A model generated the notes under the pieces. The model searched no databases and was not told the DNA's origin. It worked only from the letters and a program-made list of their open reading frames with translations. From positions 33,777,067 to 33,841,066 of the forward strand of contig OX359245.1 of assembly GCA_947179485.1 (NCBI GenBank): 64,000 nucleotides of DNA, given 5' to 3'. This DNA comes from Allacma fusca (taxonomy: Eukaryota > Arthropoda > Collembola > Symphypleona > Sminthuridae). The translations under genes and the position numbers were made by a program. Shown piece by piece: positions 24,307 to 36,817 of this stretch; position 1 is the first letter of the stretch; each line of letters opens with the position of its first letter.

Positions 24307-26398
24307 ATGGCCATCCTTAAATTACCTGTTTCCCTGTTTTTAATTATTTTTTGCTTCTCAAACGTGAAAGCCTGGTTTGAATACTGCGCTGGTGGGGGGA
24401 TCATTACGGTATCTTCCGCAGACTGCCCTTTTGGGGTTCTTTTTCGTAACCAGCAGGACCTTGGGAACTGTTATTACCCACAAGGGTAAAATTTTGTATA
24501 TTTAAATGTACAATAATATTTTTAAGGGCATTTTTTTCATCGAAGTAGAAACTTCTTCACTGTCAGAAATATATTTTGATAATCGGATACATCGGAGACA
24601 TGGCGCATATCGTAGTTGTGTGTGTGGCTATTGTGTCAATGAATAATTAACTTTCATAATAAATATACTTAATTCCAGTGGAGATCATAAGTCCGACGTG
24701 TGCAAAGATGAATCAGAAATTGAAGACACTGGTAAAATTCAATTTATCGATGTAGGGGATTCAGATGAGGAAGGACCTGATTCTAGTAAGCTACTTTATT
24801 TTTTTTAAACTTCCTTTTATCGTGCTGTAGTTTCTAGCTATTAAAAACTTCTTTTGTATGGAGTATAATATTAAAATAGTGTTCATTACACTGTTTGATG
24901 TTTTCCACAAATATTGAAGAAGTGTCACAGGAAAATTACCTTATTTTGAAAGAGTGCTCACGATCTTGAAAAGATTCTTGAAACTCAGAATCAGGATTGT
25001 TTGTCTTATTTGAAATCCCCTAAAGCTCCACAATTTCCATTTACAGATTCATACTCTCAAGATACTTGCAAAGATGAAAACGATGAGGACCCCGCACCGG
25101 AAAAATGCACAGGGGATTACACAAGAATAGACAAATCCAACACTATTTATGACAATGGAGGGTCTGAGGATGACGAATATATGAAAGAAGAAAACGCTAC
25201 CGGTGTCGAGCGGGCCAACGTGGACGTTCGAAACCAAACCCTTCGCCTCTTCTTGTACATGAGCGATCTCCTCATAGATGAGAATGACAACTTGCCCGTC
25301 TTGCGCCTGGTCAATCTAATAAAAAAAAGTTTCGAAGTTCTCCGGAAACACTGCAACATCCGCTATGTCTCGGAAACCTTTAGCAAGGAAATTGAGAAGG
25401 CATTTCTGTTCCTTCTCCGGGAAAGTGACTTGAAGCATGTGATAGACATTGACGTGCATGAGTTCTCCAAAATCAACGATGTGTTGGACAAGTGCTTACG
25501 AGGAATGCCCCCTTACCCTTTTTATCTCATCGGGAACGTTTGCAAGCAAAGTTCGAAGGTATGTTCAAGTAACAATAAGGCTGTGGAGTTTTGCTAAAAT
25601 TCCTGGACGTCTCTCTCTCTCGTAAATAATACATGTAAAAGATCTGGAAATATTTTTCAAAATGTTGAACGATTTTAGATCCAGTCTATAGTCAAAACCT
25701 GGCCTCACCCTTCCAAAACAATGGGTCAGAATAAAACGCATGCTCTTCAGCCCCCAAATGAATTTAACTTCAAATGGGGCAAATACGACCTGCCCATTGA
25801 TGCTACTTGGAGTGTGATGGATTTTACTCACGGCATGTGCTACGGAACCTTCAAGGATGCCATGAACAGTCACCATTTGTATGAGCAAGCCCTCCAGCGG
25901 CTTTTCACAACTGAGCTGATGTTTAGATGGTAAATTTTGGATCTCTGATAAACTCTTCAATAATTCAGTCAAATTAAAAAAAAAAAAAATCATATGAAGA
26001 ATCGCAAATATTTTTTTGAATGTCTTGGTCTCTTTTTTGAAAATAGGGCCAAGCCTGTGAGACTCATTCAGGAGTACTTCTGGGACCATATTTTCCGAAG
26101 CTACACAGACACTTCAATGAAAAACATGGATGCTTGCATCCAGGCCGCTTACTTAGGTAGCCCCTATTTACATCGACTCTCCAGACCCATGGTGAAGCAA
26201 ACCCCGATTAAGCGTAGAAAGTAATTACGATTTTTGACCACAACTACTTCCCTAAAACTTTGATTTCCGACTTCGAAAAACTAAAACTTACAATTTTACA
26301 GACGTCAAGCGGATTTGAGCAGTAATGCCTGGTGCTTAAAAACTGAGGAAGAGAAGGAGGCAGCTTTCAAGCAAGTCAAATCTACTTGCGCAAACTAA
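24307..26398 (+). CDS. Secreted protein of unknown function with furin-type site (six exons, 439 aa)
   Basis: Exons are 24307-24485, 24679-24785, 25047-25558, 25679-25929, 26047-26220 and 26302-26398; all introns are GT-AG and phases close to 439 codons. A clear signal peptide (about residues 1-22) ends in VKA. Exons 2-3 encode an acidic region with two similar Cys-centred pieces, SDVCKDESEIED and SQDTCKDENDED, which suggests internal duplication. The middle (from about residue 160) is an alpha-helical, Leu-rich domain with paired Cys, and three N-glycosylation sequons are present (NAT, NQT, NKT). Near the end IKRRKRQ forms a furin-type site at the exon 5/6 junction, which would release a 30-residue tail with two Cys. 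I do not recognise the family; it could be a precursor protein or a lineage-specific secreted protein. Confidence 0.7.
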
Positions 26399-26696
26399 AC
26401 AGGGCTACACTATTTATTTATACACATGGATTGTACTGCAGCTTTTTGCCACAACGTGGACGTCGCAAGTCTAAGAACAAGCAGAAAAACTTGCCGTGTT
26501 TGTAAATTATATTTGAATAAATTATTGTTGTCGGATAATAAGTTAATTACAAATTTAAATACATTATTTTAATGATTATAAAAACTTTGTATAATTGTTT
26601 CAAAAACATTTAATCTTACGTAGCATTCACCTGTCTGTAATTTGATATCATATCAGGAGCCCAATTATATTCTTTATGTGTACAAAATTTTTTGTA
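26399..26696. other. Convergent 3' ends
   Basis: Spacer between the plus-strand secreted-protein gene and the minus-strand four-TM gene. AATAAA-like poly(A) signals are visible near 26516 (plus strand). Nothing else seen. Confidence 0.5.
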
Positions 26697-27524
26697 TCAA
26701 ACGTTCATATCCCCAGGGCTGGCATTTTTGAAAGCAAGAATATTCCGAAAATAATTCCTCTTGAGGGATAATTTCCCTTCAAGTTTGACAGTCTCGTTTT
26801 CCAGCTCCTCCATATCTTTGACTTGTCCGCGGATAATTAAAATGAAGAGCTGCTGTAGGATTAGGATCCCTCCGAGCACAAACAAGTGCAAGTAAATAGA
26901 GCCACTCCCAGCCGATTGTACTATTGCTGTCATCCCAGTCACAATGGAAGAATGCATTGAGAAATAAATCCAGTTTTTAAGGTAAGTAGGCTTTTGCTGA
27001 ACAAAACCACAAGAATAATAAGGCAAAGTCATACGGGCTACTATTAAAAAAATTTATGGTCGCAATAACAATTAATGAGTCTGAGGTTAATTACTTTCTG
27101 TCCCCCATAAAATAAACAAAGGGCCATTGGGACTGTCACAATCTGAACTGTCAACACTACAGCAATGCACATGCAGTCCAGTGGGGCTGAAATAGCAAAT
27201 CGTGTCATATTAATTCCAGAAGCAGTTATTATTATTTGTAAATAGCCCCTTGCATTTTGCGTATATACTTACTAATTCCAAATGGAGAGACTTCTTTGGA
27301 TCCAGCAAACAATCTCATTTGCCATTCTTGCCTAACGGAGACTTCCCATAAATACGCGGATATAAGGATTGCCAACCCCTGGAATTACAAAATTTTCACT
27401 TGCATAAAACCCCTGACAATTCTAAAATTTTATAGGTTCTTTAAAAACTTACCAACTGAAAAATTGCAAGAATTTGAGGGACAGCCGTAATTTTCCACGA
27501 GAATAATAACTTTATCCCTTGCAT
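26697..27524 (-). CDS. Four-transmembrane protein of unknown function (four exons, 189 aa)
   Basis: Exons on the minus strand are 27524-27453, 27378-27273, 27186-27095 and 26996-26697. Phases close only if the last exon starts at 26996, after a pyrimidine-rich tract ending TTGTTCAG; the obvious ATG at 27032 lies in the intron. The predicted protein has four hydrophobic segments: around the exon 1/2 junction (LAIFQLGLAILISAYLW), CIAVVLTVQIVTVPMALCLFY, a third near IVTGMTAIVQ, and YLHLFVLGGILILQQLFILII. A charged C-terminal tail follows. The topology is tetraspan-like, but no tetraspanin CCG or other signature is seen. Function unknown. The start could lie in an upstream exon. Confidence 0.6.
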
Positions 27525-28355
27525 TTTTAATGGTTCGCATGGATAACGAACGCAAGCTTTGCAGCAGAAGAGCAGATGAAATTATTAGATATCATCAGGT
27601 GAGAAATATAAGTCTGGTGGAAATCCCTTCCCACTTTACATAATGACATGTATTAGTGACAGGTAATATTGACAAAGCAGTAATTTATTGGCAATTTCCA
27701 AAACACAACCAGCGTCCTTATTTCACTCTTGCAGTTTATTGCCCTCGGATTCTTGTTGTCACAATTAATTTTTTGTGCTGATGCTGTATTGGAACCGTTA
27801 CCAAATACAAGTGACAATAACTATTGTAATAAAGATACAATACTGAAAATATTACAGATTTCCTTATAGATTCAAAATCACAATCGGGGAAATAAATTAT
27901 ATTTCTAGAAAATACAAAATTCATTTTCGTGGAGATGAGTTTGTACTTCTTGTGTATATGTAGTTTGCGTACTTCTACAATTTTGTGTACCGTTATGAAT
28001 GTGTGGTAACTTTATGATTAAATGTCACCCTCAAAATCTAATCTTAATGAAAACACTACGGTCGAGTCAAAATACCTTTGGATATTCAAATGAAGATGTT
28101 AAAGGAATATTATTTGAAAATATTTATTTTGGATCAAAATTAATCAAGGCCGAAGTGCTGCTAAAATAAAATCTGCATGTTTAAAATGTGTGTCTATGTA
28201 CGGGGAAAAAAATAAAATACAACTGAAACTCATTGACAGAAATGAAAAGAAAAATCTAATACAAACTATAAACTCAACTTTTATAATTTCAATGACAAAA
28301 ATAAACATTGAGACCAGAAGCTGGAGAGGGTGAAGGTTTAATGATTTATTGAATT
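27525..28355. other. Intergenic, nothing recognised
   Basis: AT-rich spacer between two minus-strand genes; only short shadow ORFs. Confidence 0.5.
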
Positions 28356-28839
28356 CTACGACCACAAAGATCTACAAATGCCATTATGGCGAAACCTCAA
28401 GTCTGGATTACACTTTTTTTGACATAGAAGCTCTTCCATGTTGAAGTAAGTGACGTCATCGGATCCGCACACGGGTTTCCGCTGACCAATCCGGTCCAAA
28501 CAATTCAGACTGCATTGTGCCATCACAGATGGTAGAAGAGTCAATGTCATCGGACAAATCAGCAGGAGAAAAAGTGGAAGTGCCTTCAAATTTCTTGTAA
28601 GATATAAATAATTAATAAGAAATTAAAATTATGACCAGATAAATATTTATGTACAAAACTATGCAATTTATAGATTCATTTGAGTCTTGCAATCAACATT
28701 CAGAAATTAAATACCAAAACAAGCACTGTGTTTATTAAATTAAATATGATGCTGTTGTTTGAATTTGTTTAAAATATAAATATTTTGTTTGAATAAAAAA
28801 TATGTAAAAGAGTTACTGTAAAGTCTTGACTTACCGCAT
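28356..28839 (-). CDS. Single-domain non-classical Kazal inhibitor (80 aa)
   Basis: Two exons on the minus strand. A five-base coding exon (28839-28835, ATGCG) is followed by 28593-28356. The large exon has no ATG of its own at the right place, but joining after GCG|GTAAG to ACAAG|AAA gives M-R-N-L-K directly before the hydrophobic signal peptide, which settles the start. The mature part carries six Cys in a Kazal layout: C-x3-C-x10-C, then GSDDVTYFN, a C-x3-C pair and a final C (NGICR). Kazal proteins inhibit serine proteases by presenting a loop after the second Cys. The displaced fourth Cys (after MEELL) is the non-classical arthropod form, shared by the other Kazal genes in the window. 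Confidence 0.8.
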
Positions 28840-30587
28840 TTTGTTTGCTTTAAAATTTAAACTGATTTAAGTGGCTTGTTGGGAGAGTTTTGACATTTGC
28901 TTAGGGGCAGTACATATTATTTACACTTGATGGTGAAGTAGAATTTCATATAATGCTTTTGTGAACTATTTAGTGAACTTCTGGCCTGGTAGCTAATGTG
29001 AGTGCTGATTGTGAGTAGTAATTATAGTAGATATGAGAAAGTCATTAAAAGTCAATAAATGCTTCAGTAGTTGTTTATATTTTCAGCTCGGTTTGTTTTA
29101 GTTCGAAGTGAATGCTGTAAATGGGATTTCCCAACTGAGCCTATATCCATATTCTTCAATAACTAGTTCAAACAGGAATGTATGTACGTATATGTAAGTA
29201 TCACAGTATTTTGTCCATAGTCGACTACCTCTACATTCCATAGGGACATGTGACACGTCGTTGATTTAGTTGTTAGTGGAGACTCAGAAGATGGTTCAGC
29301 AAAAGTCAACTAAAAACAAAAAAGAAATCTTTTAACATAACCAATCATTATTTATTCAACGAAAGAGTTAGGGTTGGCTGAAATTTAAAAACATTTGGAC
29401 TATTTGAAGCAAAAATCATTTCTAAAAATCTCCTCAGGGAAACTTGTTTTACTCAAATGTTATTAGTTGTAGCTTCCTGTAATTTTATGTTTTGAAAGGA
29501 ATGAGCGAGCATGTTATAAACCATTATATTTTTTATTTCCGTATTAAGTAGGAGTATTTAATGGCACGTTAAATTGTTCAACTCAATTTAAACCAACTTC
29601 AAGTCAATTTCAATTCAACTTTATTTTTTCAAATATTGCTACTTGTAATTATCAACTTCAAATATTGAGGCTATAAATTAGTTTCCCAAAATTCACTGTC
29701 AATTTGATTACAAAAATGATTTACCTTTGGTCAAATACAACTATGAGGTCAAAATTGAGTTTCAATTCAATTTCATGTGCAACTTCAAGTTCAAATAACG
29801 TGATGACTTGAGCTGTTGCGGCAGCATTCAATTTATTTCAATTATAATGTATATCTAAATGTATTTACATAAAATATTTCATGCTGCAATTCTTGAACCT
29901 ATTTAGCTTATGTGTTTGCTGAGTTAAACTGAAATAATAAAGCATGGATTATTCCTTATGACATACATAAATAATATTATCGCATGACATGTGAAATGCA
30001 ATGTTTGCGTTTACTTGATGGGTTGACATCTTAACTTCATTCACATAATTACCAAATTGGAAGTATTAAAGAATGAGAATTTTATTTTTTATTTACATAA
30101 TTATGTAAAAGCACATTCGGGACGATATATAATGCCGCAAATTCAATAGCACAATACCATAACCGTTGAAGCCATTGAAAGGTTAAAAGGACCAATATAT
30201 TTTAGCAACGAAATCTTGGTTTCTGCAAGGAGCTCTCAAGTAAGTCCTTTCATTCAAAATTTGTCATGAAAATTTAGCTTCTTCAGTAACATTTTAACGA
30301 AGGTTGTGTTAATTACGGCCAAACTGTATCTCCTGGTTTATCAATTGTGTTAGGACATTTACATTGTTCCCAAAGTTCAGGTTGATATTCCTCAAGACCA
30401 CGAATCCCGACGGAAGACGATAATGAATTAAGAAAACAAATTTTACTCGGACGAGCGGACTAAAATCAATTTTGTGAAATCAGCGGCAGATTACGCAAAA
30501 TTTAAATTAGTTTTCCTTTTATTTGACTCATTTCGCTTTAAGCGTATGTACATACATTAAAGGCGTACCACCTTCCAAATAGTTTAA
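28840..30587. repeat. Intergenic region with TTCAACTTCAAG repeat element
   Basis: No gene found. About 29369-29815 is one copy of a dispersed repeat also present at 33227-33795 and 56987-57332. Shared landmarks are GTAGCTTCCTGTAATTTTA, GAGCATGTTATAAACCATTA and arrays of CAACTTCAAGTCAA. The left end here reads TAGGGTTGGC, but the right end is not clear. Confidence 0.55.
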
Positions 30588-33223
30588 ATGAATCTTTTCG
30601 GACCATCAGCTATTCGTTATTTTAAAAAGAGCATTCTATGGTGCCATTATACGTCGTGTTTCCCTATTCAATGGAATTTTCTGACTGATCGCCCCGAAGT
30701 TTCGGCAAAAAGAAATCGTATCACAATTTACATACTATCAATAATATGTTACCTGGCGACTTCTCTGATTGGGGTTCATAGACTAATTAAATTTTGGACA
30801 ACTAATCAATGGAATGCATTGGCTCTGGACGAAAAGGCAAAGCTCGCAATGGGGTTTCTGCACAGGCTTTGCGGTTCCAGTCTCTACGTGTATAGCGTAT
30901 ATTTTTACAAGCTCATCCCAGTGCTGTACAACCAAACTTTCACATACTACAACAGATATGCAGGTAAGAGTTAATATAATAATGTAGACCCGAAAGGAAT
31001 CATTTTATTCTGGCATTACCAGTATAATCATGCCAAACACAAGTTTTCTAGTTTGTGCAGTTACAACTGTGAAGTTTATAGCGGCTCTTGTTGGTTGCTA
31101 GATGCTTGGATACCACACGTAGTGCGTATCGTGCACAAGGTACCAATGTACAGTAAAACCTGTAAATAATGGTGTTTCTAGGGACGTCAAAATTTGACCA
31201 CTATAGACAGGGGCCACTGTATAAGTATATAGTGGTCAGAAGTCATTATATATAAACACATACAAATACAGGCATACTGCAAGTTTAAATTGCATACGTT
31301 ATTGAAAATCATCAATTATTTAATACTTTTTGAAAATAACCACTAATTGTTTTCTGCTTCAGTCATCTAATTTTCATCTTTGCAAAGAATATTGTAACTA
31401 TGATGGCTGCAGTGAACTTCATAGCACTCCGTGTCTTGAGATGGCGTGAGAACTGTAACTTCGGTCTAATAATTACTAAATTATTCGAAAACTTGCAAAA
31501 CAAGTAGTTTTTATTTGAAGATGATTAGAAGCACTTAAATTAAAAGAATAATTAATTGAAAATACTTCATTGGGAAATTGGGAAGGAGAGTTAGAATGAG
31601 ATTGACGTACTCTCATTTGACTGGAAATTTCAAATTTCATTTCAGCAGCATTAAAATAATGTCTACCTCGGGTAAATGCATTTAAACTACTGTTTGCAGG
31701 CTGTGAGTATCGCCCTTAAGTTCACCAAATAGTGATAAAATCAATAAATCAATAAAAACTTAAATAAAAGCTTTATTTGAGTCGATTTTCAGTCTATTGC
31801 TCGAAAACGTGATTCTGTTTACCAACAAATGTTTTTTCAAAACTAAGTGTTCCAAAAACTATCGTACTTATTATAAAATAAAATGATTCGTGTAAATGTA
31901 TTTGTGTAGCAATTATGATTGGTTCGAAAAACTCCAATTTGCAGTTAGATGTAATTAATTAAAATTGTAATACATACTTTATTTTTATTGAAAAAATAGT
32001 TTTCAGATTTCGCCTACCGTAACACCTTAATAATATAATTAATAATTTTTACACTTCAATAGATCATACGACACTTCAAATAGGGAATTTGGATATTATT
32101 TTACGAAGCATTTACTATTTGCTGGCTGCCTGCTTACTAACGATTTTGGATCCTGTGATGAAGCCCCACCTACCGCCTCACATACTTGAAATGCAGTTTC
32201 CAATAAGTACATTTCCAATGCTTTTTAAGTATATCATATCTACATTGATCGTCACATACGGATACATCCTTTTTATCGCCATTATATTGATAGGCTTTGG
32301 AACTGTTATACCAGCGCTACTCGTAATTAAGTATGCCGTTCATGCACACTTGTAAGTAAAATTTGAAATTTAATTTCTCTATAGGTTGTAACACTGAGAA
32401 CAGAAACATTTGTTTAATGAAATCCAAATAATATAAATTAAACATGCAAAGGTTAAAATGTTATTTTATATTCGAAATTGTTTTTACCATTCGGGAATTA
32501 TAGATTAGAGATTACGTCACATAATTATTTTGAAAATTATGGATGCCTTGAAAGCTCCAAACGCTATCCGAAAAACCAGATTTGTTAGTGGAGACATGTA
32601 CCTTTGAAATATGTTTTAAATCCCAAGACTTTTGTACAGAGCATTGAAGCAAGGACTATATTATGGAATCTTGCAGTCAGTCACCTAGTTAAAAATTGTC
32701 TCGAATTTAATGTGATTTCAGACGCGACAGCGTTACAGCAAAACTGGAGAGCTTGCACAGGAGGAAAATTGTTTTGAAAACGGTTGCGCAGGAAAATTTA
32801 AATGTTACCAGATTTATTAAGGAGTACCGCCAAATACAAACGTTGGTGACAACGTTTAACGCGCTTTGTTCTGACCAAGCAGTTGTGGTTCAAACCACAT
32901 GGATTTCTTCAGCTACAACAATGATTATTATAATGATAAGATCAACCGCATGGTGTGATCGGTTGGTAGGGTTTACGATGGCAGCTATGAACCTCGGCAT
33001 TATAATATCCTCCAATCAATATGCGGGATCTATCTTCGAAGAATCGAAAGAAATTTTGTCAAACTGGAGGAGTATTTGTATTTCCAAGAACAACAAACTG
33101 CGTATCAGAGCCTTGAAACCAATCAAAATAATGTGTGGATCACTATTCTATTTCGATAGAGGAGTTGTTATCTCGGCTGTACGAACCATTCAAGATTGGG
33201 CACTAACGTTTTTACTTAGTTAA
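30588..33223 (+). CDS. Putative 7TM chemoreceptor, gustatory-receptor-like (three exons, 388 aa)
   Basis: Exons are 30588-30963, 32063-32351 and 32722-33223; phases close to 388 codons. Hydrophobic segments: IYILSIICYLATSLIGV and LYVYSVYFYKLIPVL in exon 1; SIYYLLAACLLTIL and a long pair around YIISTLIVTYGYILFIAIILIGFG in exon 2; ISSATTMIIIMI and the segments after VGFTMAAMNLGII in exon 3. The long intracellular-type loop and the conserved C-terminal pattern (IFEESKEILSNW... LRIRALKPIKIMCGSLFYFDRG) resemble arthropod gustatory receptors. The insect TYxxxxxQF signature is not seen, so the family call is tentative. The last exon has a decayed second copy at 56133-56985. Intron 1 is 1.1 kb and contains no recognisable gene. 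Confidence 0.6.
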
Positions 33224-33226
33224 ATC

Positions 33227-33795
33227 TAGGACTCCTCACAACTTTTGGTAGTAGTTACAACTTACAATTTAAAATACAGTATAAAATCAACAATAATTTC
33301 TTTAAAAAAGTTAAATTGTAAATTGAAGCCAACTTCAAGTTGAAACAAAAGTTTATCTGTAGTTGAATATTCGTTTTCAACTTCAAGGCAAATACCAAAT
33401 AAAGCTTTTCATATTGCTGCGAAACTTAGTTTTACTGTAAAGTTCTTAAGTGTAGCTTCTTTTAATTTTACCTCTTGAAAGCTATAAACGAGCATGTTAT
33501 AAACCATTATAGTTTTTATTTTTGTATTGAATAGAAGTGTTCAACTCAATTTAAATCAACTTCAAGTCAACTTCAATTCAACTTCAATTTGTACAAATAT
33601 TACAACTTGTAATAATTGCCAACTTAAAATATTGAGGCTACAAATCGGTTTCCAATAATTGACTGTCGATTCAAAAATTGATTTACCATTGGTCAAATAT
33701 GTACAACTATGAGGTCAAAATTTAGCTGAAAATTCAAATTTAAGTGCAACTTCAAGTTCAAATAAAAAAGATATCTTGAGCTGTGGGTAGCCCTA
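33227..33795. repeat. Dispersed TTCAACTTCAAG element, copy 2 (MITE-like)
   Basis: Imperfect inverted termini TAGGACTCCTCACAACTT and TAGGGCTACCCACAGCTC, with interior arrays of CAACTTCAAG and TCAACTTCAATT units. A target duplication was not found. It starts four bases past the receptor stop codon, so it may provide the 3' UTR. The same element sits at the same place in the decayed second copy (56987-57332), so it predates the segment duplication. Confidence 0.6.
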
Positions 33796-34115
33796 ATACG
33801 GAATGCCAAGATAGGGCAGTTGACTGTATAATTTTGTGTTCCTTGTGTTTTGTAATTAACAATATTTGTAGATATCTGTTTACATGACTAGAGTCCAGAG
33901 TTGTTAAAGTCTGTGCACATACTTCTGAAGTGAAACGTTAAGATCTACATATAATAGAATTAAAATAAAAATACGTGTAATTTTAAAATCGTCCTGAAAA
34001 AATGTATTGGTTTTAAATATTTTTTTTATTATCGAATATAGGGGGGACACAGCGTCTCGGTCATCTAGGCATATCTTCATTATCGTTAATTTTCCATCGG
34101 TCCCACAAACATAAG

Positions 34116-35796
34116 TTAAATCTGAGATGGCAGGACAGAGGTTGCCATACCTGTGCATTCACCGCGATAACTGACACGTAGCTCTTAAAAATCAATTAGA
34201 AAAAATTTTTCATTACAAAATTTCACACTTGTGGTTATTAAAACGTTCAAGATGAAAATAAAATATTTGAACACACCTGGGTCACAACGTTGCTGGCACT
34301 TAACCCAGCCTGTGTTTCTGTATGTTTTCCCGTCAGTTGCACAAACTGGAGACATTTGTTTATTCGCCCGACAACGACTGCTGCAGATACGGTCAGAACC
34401 AGTTTTTTGACAGGTGCCTTTATGCTTGATTTGTAAAGCTAAAATATTTTATTTAAAAATTTCAAATATTAGTGTAGTAATTTTAGAGGATTTTTTTCCT
34501 GAAATACTTCTAGAAAGCTGATTTTAAAAAATACCTGGTTCACAGCTCTGTTGGCACAGGAACATTTCATAGTTACTGTAAGATTTCCCGTTTGTAGCTC
34601 AAACCGGATCAAATTCCTGTGTTGTTGGACATGGATCGCCACATTGGTGGTGAAGTTCTTTGCAGACCCCTTTGTGTAATATTTCGAGATCTGAAAATGC
34701 GGATGGGCAGAAAATGAAATCAATTGAAATTACCACGGCTATTTATAAATATTGAGGATAAAGTTAAAAATTTGAAGAAAATAGAATTTCGCTTATTACC
34801 GATATCACAAAGCTTTTGACATTTAAAAAAATCCATATTTTTATAAGTTTTCAGATTTGTTCCACAAATTGGTTGGAAGGCATCATTTGCATTGCAAGGA
34901 TCCCCACATGCTTGCTTCTTCTTCGATTTCGAACATGGACCGGCATGCCTTATTGTTAAATCTGCAAGAAAATGGCACTTCAGCTCCAAATGTTATTAAT
35001 TTCTGAAAATGTTCAAAATTATTTCCCACAAACAATTGATATTCTCAACAAAATATAAGAAAACATTACCTGGATCACAGCTCTTCTGACACTTGAAATT
35101 ATCTAGATTTTTGTACACTATTCCATCACTCCCACAAATCGGATTCAGGTCTTTTGAAGCCTTGCACGGCGCACCACATTGAAGCGCAACTTCTCGGCAC
35201 ACTCCAAGGTGACTGATTTTTAGTTCTGTTAAATCGTAAATAGTTTGTTCTAAAATAATTATTGAATTCTGTGATCAGCCGCAGAATATTTTCTACAGCT
35301 GACATACTTGAATCGCATAGAAATTGACACTTGAGGTAATCCAAATTTTGGTAGGTTTTGCCATCGGTGCCGCAAAGTGGGAAATAAACTTTGCTGACGG
35401 AACAAGGGCCTCCGCATGTCCCAACTTTGGGACATTCGCCATGTTTAAAAAATTCCAGATCTGGAAATCAAATTGTAAGGCTTGACAAAATAAGAGAGCA
35501 GCAATATTTATTAAATAAGAGTGACATAAATTCCTATGGGAAGGATTGCAAATTATTAGGGTTTGGCTTCCATAATCAAATAACAGGATTTAAATAATTG
35601 TACCTGGATTGCATAATTTCTCACACTCCAAGGCTTCCACACTGTTATACGTTTTCCCATCGGAAGCACAAACCTGGGTGAGACCAGGGTCAATGGCAGG
35701 CGGTGAAGGACATGGGCGTCCACACTTTTGGGTAAATTCGCCAGGAGTTACGAATAGGAGTATGCAAAATACTGGCATTAATTGTTGACAACCCAT
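34116..35796 (-). pseudogene. Multi-Kazal inhibitor gene, copy 1, with nonsense codon
   Basis: Seven exons on the minus strand: 35796-35604, 35460-35308, 35225-35070, 34961-34800, 34690-34535, 34438-34277 and 34183-34116. All introns are phase 1, and each falls between the fifth and sixth Cys, so every domain is split over two exons. A signal peptide (MGCQQLMPVFCILLFVTPG) is followed by six non-classical Kazal domains of pattern C-x3-C...C(A/G)(S/T)DGxxYxN...C-x3-C(N/D)PG...C. In exon 5 the third Cys codon of domain 5 is TGA (34601-34599), where copy 2 has TGT. Reading stops after 251 residues, leaving about four domains. The product may still be made as a shorter inhibitor or removed by mRNA decay. 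A seventh domain remnant (LCPAISDLTYVCGTDGK, near 34130-34085) is out of frame in both copies. Confidence 0.75.
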
Positions 35797-36423
35797 GTTT
35801 GGAAATTATTTCCGTTTATTTAATGCTGTCAGGAAATTATTGTGGAACGGGAGGAATGAGTCAAGTATTATTATTTGCATTATTTTTATTATTATTAAAC
35901 AATAGCTTTACTGCAAAATCTACGGCCCAGTAAATCAATAACAATTGATGCTTCAGGATAATCAAAAGCTTTTATTGATTGTGCCTTCAAAATTTACGGT
36001 GACATCAGGCACTAAAGTGTTCAAGTGTAGCCACGACAAGAAATAATAAAAATCAAACATTTGTTTGCTGAAACAGATACAGGAAGTGTGGATTTATTGT
36101 TGGATGGCCATAAAAATGTAGCTCCGTCAGAAGGTCATGGATCAATCCAAAATAAATTGAAATGAATTCAGGTTAATTTTACAATAAAGGAAAAATAACA
36201 GGACAGCTCTTAAATTTTTATAAAGAATTGTTGGGAAATCATTATTAAGAAATATTACTTACACCGTCATAGTCCTTAAATATTTCATAAATGTAGAAAC
36301 TTAAATGCGTCTGAACGTATGCGAACTAAGTAATACTCTTTTGATAATTTTCTACTCTGTTAGTTTTTTATATGTATGCTTAGGCCAGGTGGGGAAGACA
36401 TGATGTTTTCTAAGGTGAGCTCA

Positions 36424-36817
36424 TTATGCTTTGCATTCTCCATCATAGTCCTTTTTAACTTCTGCAAAAAAATAAGGATAATATTTGAAAATTTCGTAAA
36501 ACACATGGACATGCATAATTATGTATAATGGGCTCTTTCCTAAATTAGCAAAACACTATGGGTTTGACTAGCAAATTAATGCGAAAGAGTTTTACCGTAC
36601 CGGGGTTGCAAATTCCTTCACATTTCATAGCAGCGCGGTTTGGAAAAGTGACATTATCCGAGCTGCAAACAGGCTCCGGCACTCTCGTAGCATTTTCCCA
36701 GCACTCGAATCCTTTCTTACAACTGAACAATAAGGATTCATCATCCTGGGCCCACAGGGATATAATCCATAGTGAAAGTATGAAATGATAAACAATCAGA
36801 ATCTTGACGGACATCAT
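36424..36817 (-). CDS. Single-domain Kazal inhibitor with signal peptide (84 aa)
   Basis: Exons are 36817-36601 and 36461-36424. The N-terminus has a signal peptide ending near SLWAQ. Six Cys follow in the non-classical layout: SC, FEC, PVC-SSDNVTFPN, MKC-EGIC-NPG, then GEC supplied by the short second exon, which ends CKA-stop. The single phase-1 intron lies between the fifth and sixth Cys, exactly as in the multi-Kazal genes, so it probably arose from the same exon unit. Likely a secreted serine-protease inhibitor. It lies upstream of the multi-Kazal gene on the same strand; its counterpart in the second copy is not in the window, as that side is cut by a Gypsy element. Confidence 0.85.

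Noticed and set aside
25565-26089. Minus-strand ORF of 174 codons
   Set aside because: Antisense to exons 4 and 5 of the secreted-protein gene, whose splice sites and phases are consistent on the plus strand.
27000-27032. ATG at 27032 as start of the four-TM protein's last part
   Set aside because: The upstream exons join in phase only to an acceptor at 26996, which places this ATG in the intron.
31149-31260. CAGTAAAACCTGT start resembling a pogo/Tigger-type terminal repeat in the receptor intron
   Set aside because: No matching opposite end or target duplication was found.
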